NCBI RefSeq assembly: GCF_013408245.1
Contig: NZ_JACBYS010000001.1
Coordinates: forward strand, 1 to 64,000
Direction: 5' to 3'
Source of the DNA: Duganella sp. 1224
Lineage (GTDB): Bacteria > Pseudomonadota > Gammaproteobacteria > Burkholderiales > Burkholderiaceae_D
DNA length: 64,000 nucleotides
Shown here: in pieces, positions 36,914 to 46,305 of the stretch
Layout of the letters: each line of letters begins with the position of its first letter
Numbering within the stretch: position 1 is the stretch's first letter
Program-made: the position numbers and the translations under genes
The notes under the pieces: model-generated
Database searches by the model: none
Told to the model about the DNA's origin: nothing
What the model saw: the letters and a program-made list of their open reading frames with translations, nothing else

Positions 36914-36929
36914 GTAGGACTAGTCCTAC
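36914..36929. promoter_or_regulatory. Palindrome upstream of the Crp/Fnr gene
   Basis: GTAGGACTAGTCCTAC is a perfect 16-base palindrome between the NarL-type regulator's stop and the Crp/Fnr start, about 115 bases before the latter. The minus strand nearby also contains TACTCCT, which fits the NarL heptamer TACYYMT. A candidate operator; its protein is unknown. Confidence 0.45.
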
Positions 36930-36944
36930 TGAGGAGCTTGCCAG

Positions 36945-37589
36945 TCAGGTCTTGAACGGTGACAGCAACCGGTGCGCGACTGCATATTGCACCATCTCCG
37001 ACAGCGAACTCATACCCATCTTCTGCATGATGCGGGTCTTGTGGGTGCTGACGGTTTTGACGCTCAGGTGCAGGCTGTTGGCGATTTCAGTGATCGAGCG
37101 CCCGGCCACCAGCAGCGAGAACACCTCGAACTCGCGGTCCGACAGCTGTTTGTGCAGCAGCGACTCGTGCGGCATCATGATGTTGAGCGCCAGCTGCTCG
37201 GCCACCTCGGTGGAGATGTAGGGGCGGCCGGAGGCCACCTTGCGGATCGCCCCCACCAGCTGGGTGCCGGCGCTTTCCTTGGTCAGATAGCCCTGGGCGC
37301 CGGCGCGGATGGCGCGCACCGCGTACTGTTCCTCCTCGTGCATGGTGAGGATGAGGATGGCCAGCTTGGGCGCCTCGGCCTTGATCTGGCGGATCAGGTC
37401 GACGCCGCTGCGGCCGGGCATGGACAGGTCCAGCAGCAGCAGGTCGAAGCCGCCCTGGCGCACGTGGCCCAGCACTTCGAAACCGTCGATGGCCTCGCCG
37501 ACGATGTCGATGTCCGGCGCGCCGTCGAGAATGCGCTTGAGCCCTTCGCGCATGATGGTGTGGTCGTCCGCAATCACTATACGAATCAT
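36945..37589 (-). CDS. NarL/FixJ-family response regulator
   Basis: 214 residues. The receiver holds D9-D10-like acidic residues (VIADDH), phospho-acceptor D54 (LLLLDLSMPG) and K near 104 (YLTKES). A LuxR-type HTH follows (LSDREFEVFSLLVAG, EIANSLHLSVKTVSTHKTRI). No histidine kinase gene is adjacent, so it is an orphan regulator. It is flanked by the universal stress and Crp/Fnr genes on the same strand, which may form one anaerobic or stress regulatory unit. Confidence 0.9.
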   Translation of the reverse strand: MIRIVIADDHTIMREGLKRILDGAPDIDIVGEAIDGFEVLGHVRQGGFDLLLLDLSMPGRSGVDLIRQIKAEAPKLAILILTMHEEEQYAVRAIRAGAQGYLTKESAGTQLVGAIRKVASGRPYISTEVAEQLALNIMMPHESLLHKQLSDREFEVFSLLVAGRSITEIANSLHLSVKTVSTHKTRIMQKMGMSSLSEMVQYAVAHRLLSPFKT

Positions 37590-37678
37590 GGCAGGGCCGC
37601 TTATCAGTGATTAATAGTAAGTTTTATTATTCTTGAATCAAGCTTGTGATCTTACTACAAACCGCCGCCCGTGGGATG

Positions 37679-38146
37679 TTATTTGCCGCCCGGTTCCTGG
37701 ATCAGGCGGTGCACCAGCACCGGGATTTTGGAGTGCTGCAACACCTTGTTGGTTACACTGCCCAGTAGCAACTGGCCCCAGCCGCTGCGGCCGTGCGAGC
37801 CCATGAAAATCAGGTCGCAGCCATGTTGTTGCGCCACGTCGACGATTTTCAGCGCCGCGCTTTCGTGGAAGGCGGTCAGCGTTGCGCAGCGCACGCCGCG
37901 TTTGGCACAGGAGGCCGCCACGTCCTGGGTATGCTCGGTGCCGGCGCGCTCCATGGCGGCGCGGTAATCGGCCTCGCTCGGATAGCTGGGCGGAATGATT
38001 TCCACGTAGATCGGGTACTGGTACTCGGGCGCCACGAACACGGCCAGCACCTCGGCCCCCAGCTGCTCGGCAAACTGCACGCCAGCGCAGGCGGTTTTGC
38101 TGGAGACGGCCGAGCCGTCGGTGGTGATCAGGATTTTGCGGTACAT
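37679..38146 (-). CDS. Universal stress protein UspA family
   Basis: 155 residues, a single Usp domain. YRKILITTDGSAVSSKTA opens the Rossmann-like fold, and MGSHGRSGWGQLLLGSVTNKVL carries the ATP-binding G-2x-G-9x-G(S/T) pattern. AAGGAGG precedes the ATG. A perfect FNR-type box lies 74-87 bases upstream, so induction under low oxygen by an FNR-like protein is likely. Confidence 0.92.
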   Translation of the reverse strand: MYRKILITTDGSAVSSKTACAGVQFAEQLGAEVLAVFVAPEYQYPIYVEIIPPSYPSEADYRAAMERAGTEHTQDVAASCAKRGVRCATLTAFHESAALKIVDVAQQHGCDLIFMGSHGRSGWGQLLLGSVTNKVLQHSKIPVLVHRLIQEPGGK

Positions 38147-38219
38147 GATGAACCTCCTTATCTCTCAACGCACAGCTTTATTGTAGTCCCGATTTACATT
38201 ATTAACAGGATGGAAAGAC

Positions 38220-38233
38220 TTGATGTTTATCAA
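38220..38233. promoter_or_regulatory. FNR/Anr-type box upstream of the UspA gene
   Basis: TTGATGTTTATCAA is an exact match to the FNR consensus TTGAT-N4-ATCAA. It lies in the 264-base gap between the universal stress gene (minus strand) and cheZ (plus strand). The distance suits activation of the former. A regulator with an FNR-like recognition helix is encoded 1.4 kb away. Confidence 0.85.
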
Positions 38234-38410
38234 ATAAAATCGCTTTATCCAGCGGCGCCGGGTGTGGGCTTTTATGCGTCTGCCACGTTTTTTTTGCACT
38301 AAAGCACTACTTTTGTGTCTTGCGGCATACCTCGCCGATCTATCCGATGTTAGTATCTCCAAATACAGCTGTTTAAGCAGTAAATTTTTCAATATGGAGA
38401 AGCAGGGATT

Positions 38411-39244
38411 ATGACTAACGCCGCTGACGATTTCGACGCCTTATTTGAAGAAGTGTCCGCTCAGAGCAAGACAGCAGCGCCCGCTCCAGCGCCTGCGCCA
38501 GCCCCGGCCGCCAGCGCAGAAGATGACCTGGAAAGCTTGTTTGAAGAAGTCGCGGCCGCCCGTCCGCCCGATGTGGCGGCCACGCCGGCGCCTGCTGCCG
38601 CCGCCGCCGAGCCCGCCGGGGACGCCGAGGGCGAAGCCGGCGACGGCAAGGAGGTGATGTTCGAGCGCCTGGGCGGCATCGTGCGCCTGCTGCACGACTC
38701 GCTGCGTGAACTCGGTTACGACAAGGCGCTGACCGAGGCCGCCACCCAGATCAATGACGCCCAGGACCGCCTGGAATACGTGGCCACGCTGACCGAGCAG
38801 GCCGCCAACAAGGTGCTGAACACGCTGGACGAGGGCATGCCCGAGCAGGACGTGCTGTCCAAGCAGTCGAAAGACATGGAAACCCGCTGGGCCGACCTGT
38901 TCGCCGGCAAGCTGAGCCTGGAGCAGTTCAAGCAACTGGCCGGCGACTCGCAAAAATTCGCCGTGGCCGTGTCGGCCGCCACCGAGGCCGAGAAGGCGCG
39001 CCTGCTGGACATCATGATGGCCCAGGACTTCCAGGACATCACCGGCCAGCTGATCAAGAAAGTGGTCAACATCACCAAGACGGTTGAACAGGAACTGGCG
39101 CAGCTGTTGAAGGACAACGCGCCGGCCGGCGTGCGCGAGAAAATCGCACAGAAAGAAGTGTCTCTGATGCAGGGTCCGTCGGCTCCGACCGTGGCCCTGA
39201 GCCAGGACAGTGTTGACGATCTTCTTGCCGATCTGGGGTTCTAA
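38411..39244 (+). CDS. cheZ: CheZ-like CheY phosphatase
   Basis: 277 residues. The catalytic region AQDFQDITGQLIKKVVNI carries D209 and Q213, the pair that dephosphorylates CheY-P. The C-terminus DDLLADLGF is the CheY-docking peptide. The N-terminal 50 residues are unusual: DDFDALFEEV and DDLESLFEEV are two copies of an acidic amphipathic motif similar to the docking peptide, separated by an Ala-Pro linker. The TAATG overlap couples it to the next gene. No cheY is adjacent. Confidence 0.88.
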   Translation: MTNAADDFDALFEEVSAQSKTAAPAPAPAPAPAASAEDDLESLFEEVAAARPPDVAATPAPAAAAAEPAGDAEGEAGDGKEVMFERLGGIVRLLHDSLRELGYDKALTEAATQINDAQDRLEYVATLTEQAANKVLNTLDEGMPEQDVLSKQSKDMETRWADLFAGKLSLEQFKQLAGDSQKFAVAVSAATEAEKARLLDIMMAQDFQDITGQLIKKVVNITKTVEQELAQLLKDNAPAGVREKIAQKEVSLMQGPSAPTVALSQDSVDDLLADLGF

Positions 39245-41160
39245 TGGACGATATGCTGAGGGATTTCGTCGTCGAGGCGATGGATCTTGCGGTCAACGTG
39301 GAAGAGCACCTGCTGCGGCTCGAACGTGACCCTGACAACAAAGAAACGCTGAACGCGGTGTTCCGCTCGTTCCACACCATCAAGGGCGGCGCCGGTTTCA
39401 TGGGCCTGCCGGCCATGGTGACGGCTTGCCACCTGACCGAGAACCTGTTCGACGCGCTGCGCACCGGCGCCGCGCCGGTGACGCCGCTGTCGATCGAAGC
39501 GGCGCTGCAGGCGTCCGGCTTTGTTGCCGACCAGCTGGCCGAACTGAACGACGGCGCCGAGCCGGGCAGCCTGCCGGCGCTGCCGGGCGACCTGGAACAA
39601 CTGCTGAATGACGCCATTGCCGGCAAGACCGACTCCGGCGGCGCCAAGCCGGCCGCCGCCGCGCCAGCACCGGCACCCGCGCCGGCCCCAGCCGCTGCCG
39701 CACCGGCGCCGGTAGCCGCAGCCCCGGCCGCTGCGCCGTCGGCCGACGGCCTGGACTGGGAAGGCATGTACGAAGCCGTGATGCCGCCGGGCTCCTACAC
39801 CCGCTCGGCGCCGGCGCCGGTGGCCGCTGCCGCGCCGGCCGTGGCCGCCGCCCCGGCCGCGGCGACGCCGCCCAACGCCGCTGAAATCGCCGCCGTGGCG
39901 GCCGAGGTCAAGGCCGCGCCGGCCGCGCGCCGCGAGGTCGCCGAAAAGAAGGACGAACGTCCGCACGCCGCGCCGGCCAAGGAAGAATCGATCCGTATCG
40001 ACGCCGTCAAGCTGGACGCGCTGCTGGAAGTGGCCGGCGAATCGGTACAGGCCGCCAACCAGGCCGCCGTGCTGCTGGAACGCCTGATGCAGTTCAAGTT
40101 CGAGGGCCAGGCGCAGACGCTGATGTCGACGCTGGCCGAGACGCTGGAACGCGCGTCGCGCTACTCGACCGAACTGCAGCGCGCCACGCTGGCCACCCGC
40201 ATGCAGCCGGTCGGCCGCCTGTTCCAGAAGTTCCCGCGCCTGGTGCGCGAGCTGGCCAAGGACCTGGGCAAGGAAGTCGACCTGAACATCGAGGGCGCGG
40301 AAACCGAGGTTGACCGCGTGGTGGTCGATTCGCTGTACGATCCGCTGGTGCACATGCTGCGCAACGCGCTGGACCATGGCGTCGAGACGCCGGAAGAACG
40401 CGCCGCCGCCGGCAAGCCGATCCGTTCCTACATCCAGCTGAAAGCGTGGCAGGAAGCCAACAGCGTCATGATCGTGCTGCAGGATGACGGCAAGGGCATG
40501 GACCCGGTCAAGCTGCGCCAGAAGGCCTTGCAGAAGGGCCTGATCTCGGAATCGACCGCGCTGACCGCCGATGATTGCTATCAGCTGGTATTCTTGCCAG
40601 GTTTCTCGACCAAGGAAGTGGCGTCCAGCGTGTCTGGCCGCGGCGTCGGCATGGACGTGGTGAAGACCGCCGTGGAAAAGAACCGCGGCGCGATCCACAT
40701 CGAGTCCGAGCTGGGCAAGGGCACCAAGTTCTCGATCCGCCTGCCGATCGAGCTGTCGATCGTGCCGACCATGCTGGTGTCGACCTCGGGCGCCGCGCTG
40801 GCGCTGCCGATGGCGGTGGTACAGCGCGTGGTCGAGCTGCCGGAAGTGTTCATGGAAGTGGGCGGCGCCCCGGTGCTGAAAGACCAGGGCCGTCCGCTGC
40901 CGGTGCGCTCGCTGGCCGACTCGCTGGGTTACGAAAGCTGCCGCGAGAAGGTGGGCATTGTTGTCTCGGCACCACAGCCATACATCCTGGCGGTGGAAGC
41001 GGTGGACGGCACGGCCGACCTGGTGATCAAGCCGATGACCGCGATTACCGTCGAGGGCATTACCGGCACGGCGCGCTCTGCCGAGGGCGAGCTGGTGCTA
41101 GTGGTTGGCCTATCGTTCCTAATGGACGGTTGCAGGGGCAGTGTACGCATGGCGGCCTGA
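39244..41160 (+). CDS. cheA: CheA-like chemotaxis histidine kinase lacking a P2 domain
   Basis: 638 residues: an HPt domain with H44 in FRSFHTIKGGAGF, an Ala-Pro-rich linker (about 135-250) in place of the CheY-binding P2 domain, a P3 dimerisation helix pair (LDALLEVAGESVQAANQAAV), a P4 ATPase (HMLRNALDHGVETPEERA; GRGVGMDVVKTAVEKNRG) and a CheW-like P5 domain. No receptor-coupling cheW or cheY accompanies it, so it may serve a second pathway or phosphorylate a distant partner. A strong terminator follows. Confidence 0.9.
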   Translation: MDDMLRDFVVEAMDLAVNVEEHLLRLERDPDNKETLNAVFRSFHTIKGGAGFMGLPAMVTACHLTENLFDALRTGAAPVTPLSIEAALQASGFVADQLAELNDGAEPGSLPALPGDLEQLLNDAIAGKTDSGGAKPAAAAPAPAPAPAPAAAAPAPVAAAPAAAPSADGLDWEGMYEAVMPPGSYTRSAPAPVAAAAPAVAAAPAAATPPNAAEIAAVAAEVKAAPAARREVAEKKDERPHAAPAKEESIRIDAVKLDALLEVAGESVQAANQAAVLLERLMQFKFEGQAQTLMSTLAETLERASRYSTELQRATLATRMQPVGRLFQKFPRLVRELAKDLGKEVDLNIEGAETEVDRVVVDSLYDPLVHMLRNALDHGVETPEERAAAGKPIRSYIQLKAWQEANSVMIVLQDDGKGMDPVKLRQKALQKGLISESTALTADDCYQLVFLPGFSTKEVASSVSGRGVGMDVVKTAVEKNRGAIHIESELGKGTKFSIRLPIELSIVPTMLVSTSGAALALPMAVVQRVVELPEVFMEVGGAPVLKDQGRPLPVRSLADSLGYESCREKVGIVVSAPQPYILAVEAVDGTADLVIKPMTAITVEGITGTARSAEGELVLVVGLSFLMDGCRGSVRMAA

Positions 41161-41187
41161 GTCGGAAGACCGGGTTGGAAGGAACCA

Positions 41188-41217
41188 AAGCCTGCGTCCC
41201 ACGCAGGCTTTTTTTTT
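41188..41217 (+). terminator. Rho-independent terminator after cheA
   Basis: AAGCCTGCGT, loop CCC, ACGCAGGCTT makes a perfect ten-pair stem, followed by a run of T's. It begins 28 bases after the cheA stop codon. Confidence 0.93.
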
Positions 41218-41400
41218 GTTGGCACAGTCAGTATCCCGCACGGCGAGCTGCGGCGGGGCAAAAGTATCAAAGGGGTCATACCACGTGGATCGGTATGCAG
41301 AAAGCGTCGGGCTCAAGAGGCTGGACCGCGGTGGCTGCTATTGCATTGCACAATATGGCATAATCAAGTAGGACCAAAGTAGCAGTACCAAAAAGACATC

Positions 41401-42801
41401 ATGAAGACGCTTTACGACAAACTCTGGGAATCCCACGTGGTGCGCACCGAAGACGACGGCACCACCATCCTCTACATCGACCGCCACCTGGTCCACGAAG
41501 TAACCAGCCCGCAGGCATTTGACGGCCTGCGCGCCGCCAATCGCCAGCCGTGGCGCCTGTCGGCCAACCTGGCCGTGGCCGACCACAACGTGCCGACCAC
41601 CTCGCGCGCCGAGGGCATCGCCGACCCGGTGTCGCGCCTGCAGGTCGAAACGCTGGACAAGAACGCCAAGTCCTACGGCCTGACCTACTTCAACATGAAC
41701 GACAAGCGCCAAGGCATCGTCCACGTGATCGGCCCCGAGCAGGGCGCCACGCTGCCCGGCATGACGGTGGTGTGCGGCGACTCGCACACCTCGACCCACG
41801 GTGCCTTCGGCGCGCTGGCGCACGGCATCGGCACCTCGGAAGTGGAGCACGTGCTGGCCACGCAAACGCTGCTGCAGAAAAAATCCAAGGCCATGCTGGT
41901 GGAAGTCAACGGCGTGCTGCCGGCCGGCGTCACCGCCAAGGACATCGTGCTGGCCATCATCGGCAAGATCGGCACCGCCGGCGGCACCGGCTACTGCATG
42001 GAGTTCGGCGGCTCGGCCATCCGCGCGCTGTCGATGGAAGGCCGGATGACGGTCTGCAACATGGCGATCGAGGCCGGCGCGCGCGCCGGCATCATCGGCG
42101 TTGACGACACCACCATCAACTACGTCAAGGGCCGGCCGTTCTCGCCGGTCGGGCCGCAGTGGGAGCAGGCCGTGGCCTACTGGCGCACGCTGCACACCGA
42201 CCCGGGCGCCAGGTTCGACCTGGTGGTGACGCTGGACGCCGCCGAGATCAAGCCGCAGGTGACCTGGGGGACGTCGCCGGAAATGGTGCTGCCGGTCGAT
42301 GGCCGCGTGCCGGACCCGGACCACGAGAAGGACAGCGTCAAGCGCAACGCCATGGAAAAGGCGCTGGTGTACATGGACCTGAAGCCGAACACGGCCATCC
42401 AGGACATCCGCATCGACAAGGTGTTCATCGGCTCCTGCACCAACTCGCGCATCGAGGACCTGCGCGCGGCGGCGGCGGTGGTGCGCGGCAAGCAGCGCGC
42501 GTCCAACGTCAAGCTGGCGCTGGTCGTGCCGGGCTCGGGCCTGGTCAAGGAGCAGGCCGAGCGCGAGGGGCTGGACCGCATCTTCAAGGATGCCGGCTTC
42601 GAGTGGCGCGAACCGGGCTGCTCGATGTGCCTGGCGATGAACGCCGACCGCCTGGAGCCGGGCGAGCGCTGCGCGTCGACCTCCAACCGCAACTTCGAGG
42701 GACGCCAGGGCCAGGGTGGCCGCACCCACCTGGTGTCGCCGGCGATGGCCGCGGCGGCCGGGATCGCCGGCCACTTTGTCGACGTGCGCGCACTGCACTG
42801 A
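41401..42801 (+). CDS. leuC: 3-isopropylmalate dehydratase, large subunit
   Basis: 466 residues of the aconitase family. The three cysteines for the 4Fe-4S cluster are in [12 protein letters not shown] and [11 protein letters not shown], and the HTSTHGAFG active-site segment is present. With LeuD it isomerises 2-isopropylmalate to 3-isopropylmalate in leucine synthesis. The genes between it and leuD form the usual Burkholderiales set with a small lipoprotein. The 240 bases upstream hold no gene and, I think, the promoter. Confidence 0.97.
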   Translation: MKTLYDKLWESHVVRTEDDGTTILYIDRHLVHEVTSPQAFDGLRAANRQPWRLSANLAVADHNVPTTSRAEGIADPVSRLQVETLDKNAKSYGLTYFNMNDKRQGIVHVIGPEQGATLPGMTVVCGDSHTSTHGAFGALAHGIGTSEVEHVLATQTLLQKKSKAMLVEVNGVLPAGVTAKDIVLAIIGKIGTAGGTGYCMEFGGSAIRALSMEGRMTVCNMAIEAGARAGIIGVDDTTINYVKGRPFSPVGPQWEQAVAYWRTLHTDPGARFDLVVTLDAAEIKPQVTWGTSPEMVLPVDGRVPDPDHEKDSVKRNAMEKALVYMDLKPNTAIQDIRIDKVFIGSCTNSRIEDLRAAAAVVRGKQRASNVKLALVVPGSGLVKEQAEREGLDRIFKDAGFEWREPGCSMCLAMNADRLEPGERCASTSNRNFEGRQGQGGRTHLVSPAMAAAAGIAGHFVDVRALH

Positions 42802-42850
42802 TTATAAAAACGCGGCTGAGGCGCCGCACCAAAACTCGTTAGGAACCATC

Positions 42851-42976
42851 ATGAAAAAGATCTTCGCTCTGACCATTATCGCTACCTTTGTGCTGACCGG
42901 CTGCAACACCATTTCCGGCATGGGCAAGGACATCCAGCGCGCGGGGCAGGCGGTGCAAGGCGCCTCAGGCCATTAA
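42851..42976 (+). CDS. Entericidin A/B-family small lipoprotein
   Basis: 41 residues: a lipoprotein signal (LTGC, Cys17 after FVLTG) and the entericidin core NTISGMGKDIQRAGQAVQ. Enteric relatives form an antidote/toxin pair with bacteriolytic properties; this single copy has no obvious partner. AGGA precedes the ATG. It sits between leuC and leuD, 49 bases after leuC, probably co-transcribed. Confidence 0.88.
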   Translation: MKKIFALTIIATFVLTGCNTISGMGKDIQRAGQAVQGASGH

Positions 42977-42990
42977 ACCCGCGCGCCCCC

Positions 42991-43072
42991 GTCGTCCCGG
43001 CGCACGCCGGGACCCATGCCGAGTGTGCGGTCATGCGCTCGGTGCATGGATTCCGGCTTGCGCCGGAATGAC
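42991..43072. repeat. R3 repeat, copy 1
   Basis: An 82-base element bounded by GTCGTCCCGGCGCACGCCGG and CCGGCTTGCGCCGGAATGAC. Each end can fold into its own hairpin and the ends are inverted relative to one another. It lies between the entericidin and leuD genes. Confidence 0.85.
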
Positions 43073-43103
43073 CGGGCGGCGCCGATCATCTACAGAATAA
43101 ATC

Positions 43104-43751
43104 ATGGAAAAATTTACGATTTACGAAGGCCTGGTGGCACCGCTGGATCGCGCCAACGTCGACACCGACGCCATCATCCCGAAGCAGTTTCTCAAGTCCA
43201 TCCACCGCACCGGCTTCGGCCCCAACCTGTTCGACGAGTGGCGCTACCTCGACCACGGCGAGCCGGGCATGGACAACAGCAAGCGTCCGCTGAATCCGGA
43301 CTTCGTGCTCAACGAGCCGCGCTACCAGGGCGCCTCGATCCTGCTGACCCGCAAGAACTTCGGCTGCGGCTCCTCGCGCGAGCACGCGCCGTGGGCGCTG
43401 GACCAGTACGGCTTCCGCGCGATCCTGGCGCCATCGTTTGCCGACATCTTCTTCAACAACTGTTTCAAGAGCGGCTTGCTGCCCATCGTGTTAACTGAAG
43501 CGCAGATCGATCATCTGTTCAACGAAGTCAAGGCCTTCCCCGGATACAAGCTGGTGGTCGACCTTGAGCAGCAGCGCATTTCCACCAGCAATGGCAGCGT
43601 CTCCTACCCATTCGAGATCGACGCCTTCCGCAAATACTGCCTGATGAACGGGCTCGACGATATCGGCCTGACGCTGCGTCACGCCGACGCCATCCGCGGC
43701 TTCGAAGAACGCCATCTGGCAAACCAACCCTGGTTGGCTAACGTCATCTAA
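43104..43751 (+). CDS. leuD: 3-isopropylmalate dehydratase, small subunit
   Basis: 215 residues of the aconitase swivel domain. [18 protein letters not shown] and [15 protein letters not shown] are the family signatures. It combines with LeuC. Unlike many leuCD pairs it is separated from leuC by the entericidin gene and an R3 repeat. Confidence 0.97.
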   Translation: MEKFTIYEGLVAPLDRANVDTDAIIPKQFLKSIHRTGFGPNLFDEWRYLDHGEPGMDNSKRPLNPDFVLNEPRYQGASILLTRKNFGCGSSREHAPWALDQYGFRAILAPSFADIFFNNCFKSGLLPIVLTEAQIDHLFNEVKAFPGYKLVVDLEQQRISTSNGSVSYPFEIDAFRKYCLMNGLDDIGLTLRHADAIRGFEERHLANQPWLANVI

Positions 43752-43760
43752 AGAAACCAC

Positions 43761-44831
43761 ATGAAAATCGCAATCCTCCCGGGCGATGGCATCGGCCCGG
43801 AAATCGTCACCCAAGCGGTCAAGGTATTGAACGCGCTGGGTGAATCCTTCGAGATGGAAACCGCGCCGGTCGGCGGCGCCGGCTACGAGGCCAGCGGCCA
43901 CCCGCTGCCCGAGGCCACGCTCAAGCTGGCCAAGGACGCCGACGCCGTGCTGTTCGGCGCCGTCGGCGACTGGAAGTACGACACGCTGGACCGTCCGCTG
44001 CGTCCCGAGCAGGCCATCCTGGGCCTGCGCAAGAACCTCGGCCTGTTTGGCAACCTGCGGCCGGCCATCCTGTATCCGGAACTGGCCGGCGCCTCGACGC
44101 TGAAGCCGGAAGTGGTGTCGGGCCTGGACATCCTGATCGTGCGCGAACTGACCGGCGACATCTACTTCGGCCAGCCGCGCGGCGTGCGCGAGTGCCCGGA
44201 CGGTCCGTTCAAGGGCCAGCGCGAGGGCTTCGACACCATGCGCTACGCGGAAGGCGAAATCCGCCGCATCGCCCACGTGGCGTTCCAGGCCGCGCAAAAG
44301 CGCGGCAAGCGCCTGACCTCGGTGGACAAGGCCAATGTGCTGGAAACCTTCCAGTTCTGGAAGGACATCGTTACCGACGTCCACAAGGAATATGCGGACG
44401 TGGCGCTCGACCACATGTACGTCGACAACGCGGCCATGCAGTTGGTGCGCGCGCCGAAGAAGTTCGACGTCATCGTCACCGGCAATATGTTCGGCGACAT
44501 CCTGAGCGACGCCGCCGCCATGCTGACCGGGTCGATCGGCATGCTGCCGTCGGCCTCGCTGGACGCCAACAACAAGGGCCTGTACGAACCTTCGCACGGC
44601 TCGGCGCCGGACATTGCCGGCAAGGGCATCGCCAATCCACTGGCGACGATCCTGTCGGCCGCCATGATGCTGCGCTACTCGCTGAACAAGGCAGAGCAGG
44701 CCGACCGCATCGAGGCCGCCGTCAAGAAAGTGCTGGCCCAGGGCCTGCGCACCGCCGACATCTACGAGGCAGGCACCACCAAGGTGGGCACCGAAGAGAT
44801 GGGCAACGCGGTGGTCCAAGCCCTCGGCTGA
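43761..44831 (+). CDS. leuB: 3-isopropylmalate dehydrogenase
   Basis: 356 residues. [34 protein letters not shown] and the metal/substrate Asp in [14 protein letters not shown] are seen. It oxidises and decarboxylates 3-isopropylmalate with NAD. Ten bases separate it from leuD. Confidence 0.97.
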   Translation: MKIAILPGDGIGPEIVTQAVKVLNALGESFEMETAPVGGAGYEASGHPLPEATLKLAKDADAVLFGAVGDWKYDTLDRPLRPEQAILGLRKNLGLFGNLRPAILYPELAGASTLKPEVVSGLDILIVRELTGDIYFGQPRGVRECPDGPFKGQREGFDTMRYAEGEIRRIAHVAFQAAQKRGKRLTSVDKANVLETFQFWKDIVTDVHKEYADVALDHMYVDNAAMQLVRAPKKFDVIVTGNMFGDILSDAAAMLTGSIGMLPSASLDANNKGLYEPSHGSAPDIAGKGIANPLATILSAAMMLRYSLNKAEQADRIEAAVKKVLAQGLRTADIYEAGTTKVGTEEMGNAVVQALG

Positions 44832-44836
44832 TACGC

Positions 44837-44906
44837 GTCGTCCCGGCGCAGGCCGGGACCCATGCTGAGCAAGCGTTCTATGGATTCCGGCTTTCGCCGG
44901 AATGAC
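44837..44906. repeat. R3 repeat, copy 2
   Basis: 70 bases with R3 ends and an inner segment around CATGCTGAGCAAGCGTTCTA. It starts six bases after the leuB stop and lies before asd. The inner segment is the reverse complement of that in copy 3, so the two copies are inserted in opposite directions. Confidence 0.88.
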
Positions 44907-44939
44907 GATGGGATAGATAATTTACAAGGAAAGAGCAAA

Positions 44940-46067
44940 ATGAAACTCGTAGGTCTGGTAGGTTGGCGCGGCATGGTCGGTTCGGTCCTGATGCAACGCA
45001 TGCAGGAAGAGGGCGACTTCGCCCACATCGAACCGGTGTTCTTCACCACGTCCAATCCCGGCGGCAACGCGCCGGCCATGGCGAAGAATGAAACCAAGCT
45101 GAAAAGCGCCACCGACATCGACGCACTGAAAAAGTGCGAGATCATCATCTCGTGCCAGGGCGGCGACTACACCACCGAAGTGTTCCCCAAGCTGCGCGCG
45201 GCCGGCTGGAACGGCTACTGGATCGACGCCGCGTCGACCCTGCGCATGGAAAAGGACGCGGTCATCGTGCTGGACCCGGTCAACATGCACGTCATCAAGG
45301 ATGCGCTGGGCAAGGGCGTGAAGAACTTCATCGGCGGTAACTGCACCGTGTCGTGCATGCTGATCGGCCTGGGCGGCCTGTTCCAGCAGGGCCTGGTCGA
45401 GTGGATGACGTCGATGACTTATCAGGCGGCCTCGGGCGGCGGCGCGCAGCACATGCGCGAGCTGCTGACCCAGTTCGGCACCATCAACGGCGCGGTCAAG
45501 CCGCTGCTGGATGATCCGGCCTCGGCCATTCTGGAAATCGACCGCCAGGTGCTGGCGACCCAGCACGGCCTGTCGGCCGAGGAAACCAGGCAGTTCGGCG
45601 TGCCGCTGGCCGGCAACCTGATCCCGTGGATCGACAAGGATCTGGGCAACGGCCAGTCGAAGGAAGAGTGGAAGGGCGGCGCCGAGACCAACAAGATCCT
45701 GGGCCTGGGCGCAGACTTCGGCTCGAAGCCGATTCCAGTCGATGGCCTGTGCGTGCGCATCGGCGCCATGCGCTGCCACTCGCAGGCGCTGACCATCAAG
45801 CTGACCAAGGATGTGCCGCTGGACGAGCTCACCGACATCATCGCCTCGGCCAACCAGTGGGCCAAGGTGGTGCCGAACACCCGCGAGGCGTCGATGAAGG
45901 ACCTGTCGCCGGCCGCGGTGACCGGCGGCCTGACGATTCCAGTGGGCCGTCTGCGCAAGATGAGCATGGGGCCGGACTACCTGTCGGCTTTCACGGTGGG
46001 CGACCAGCTGCTGTGGGGCGCGGCCGAGCCGCTGCGCCGCATGCTGCGCATTGTGCTGGACCAGTAA
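44940..46067 (+). CDS. asd: Aspartate-semialdehyde dehydrogenase
   Basis: 375 residues of the Gram-negative type. [15 protein letters not shown] binds NADP; the catalytic C135 in [12 protein letters not shown] has the position known from E. coli Asd; active-site His near [12 protein letters not shown] is present. It provides aspartate semialdehyde for lysine, threonine, methionine and cell-wall precursors. AAGGAAAGAG supports the ATG at 44940; the frame open to 44862 crosses the R3 repeat. Confidence 0.97.
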   Translation: MKLVGLVGWRGMVGSVLMQRMQEEGDFAHIEPVFFTTSNPGGNAPAMAKNETKLKSATDIDALKKCEIIISCQGGDYTTEVFPKLRAAGWNGYWIDAASTLRMEKDAVIVLDPVNMHVIKDALGKGVKNFIGGNCTVSCMLIGLGGLFQQGLVEWMTSMTYQAASGGGAQHMRELLTQFGTINGAVKPLLDDPASAILEIDRQVLATQHGLSAEETRQFGVPLAGNLIPWIDKDLGNGQSKEEWKGGAETNKILGLGADFGSKPIPVDGLCVRIGAMRCHSQALTIKLTKDVPLDELTDIIASANQWAKVVPNTREASMKDLSPAAVTGGLTIPVGRLRKMSMGPDYLSAFTVGDQLLWGAAEPLRRMLRIVLDQ

Positions 46068-46084
46068 ACCCGCACCGCCAGGCA

Positions 46085-46112
46085 GGGGCAGACCCGGTAC
46101 GGGGTCTGACCC
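46085..46112. repeat. R2 repeat, copy 4 (degenerate)
   Basis: A worn copy of the R2 palindrome, GGGGCAGACCC-GGTAC-GGGGTCTGACCC, with mismatches between the arms. It starts 18 bases after the asd stop. Confidence 0.75.
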
Positions 46113-46167
46113 TATCTCCGCGCACGCCGCGTCGTGCGGCCGGCTGTGGGGTGCAAGGTCACAAGAG

Positions 46168-46207
46168 AAGGGGTTTTTCCTATGTGTTCTCATAGGAGAA
46201 ACCCCTT
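46168..46207. terminator. Long hairpin between asd and fimV
   Basis: AAGGGGTTT...TCCTATG and CATAGGA..AAACCCCTT form a stem of about 16 pairs with one imperfection around a six-base loop, and a T-run follows on the plus strand. An A-run on the other side would allow termination on the minus strand as well. It should end the leu-asd transcript. Confidence 0.8.
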
Positions 46208-46305
46208 TTTCTCGTTTAAACTTGCACAGTCAAAAGCATGATGTTATGTTGACATATCTGGGAAAGTAACATTTTCCAACTGACAACCATAAAAACCCGC
46301 CCACT

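Noticed and set aside
38290..38345. Sigma-28 promoter before cheZ
   Set aside because: GCCGATC occurs but no box with an 11-base spacer lies upstream of it.
38165..38392. 75-codon minus-strand frame between the UspA gene and cheZ
   Set aside because: Covers the FNR box, is very basic and has no ribosome binding site; the region is regulatory.
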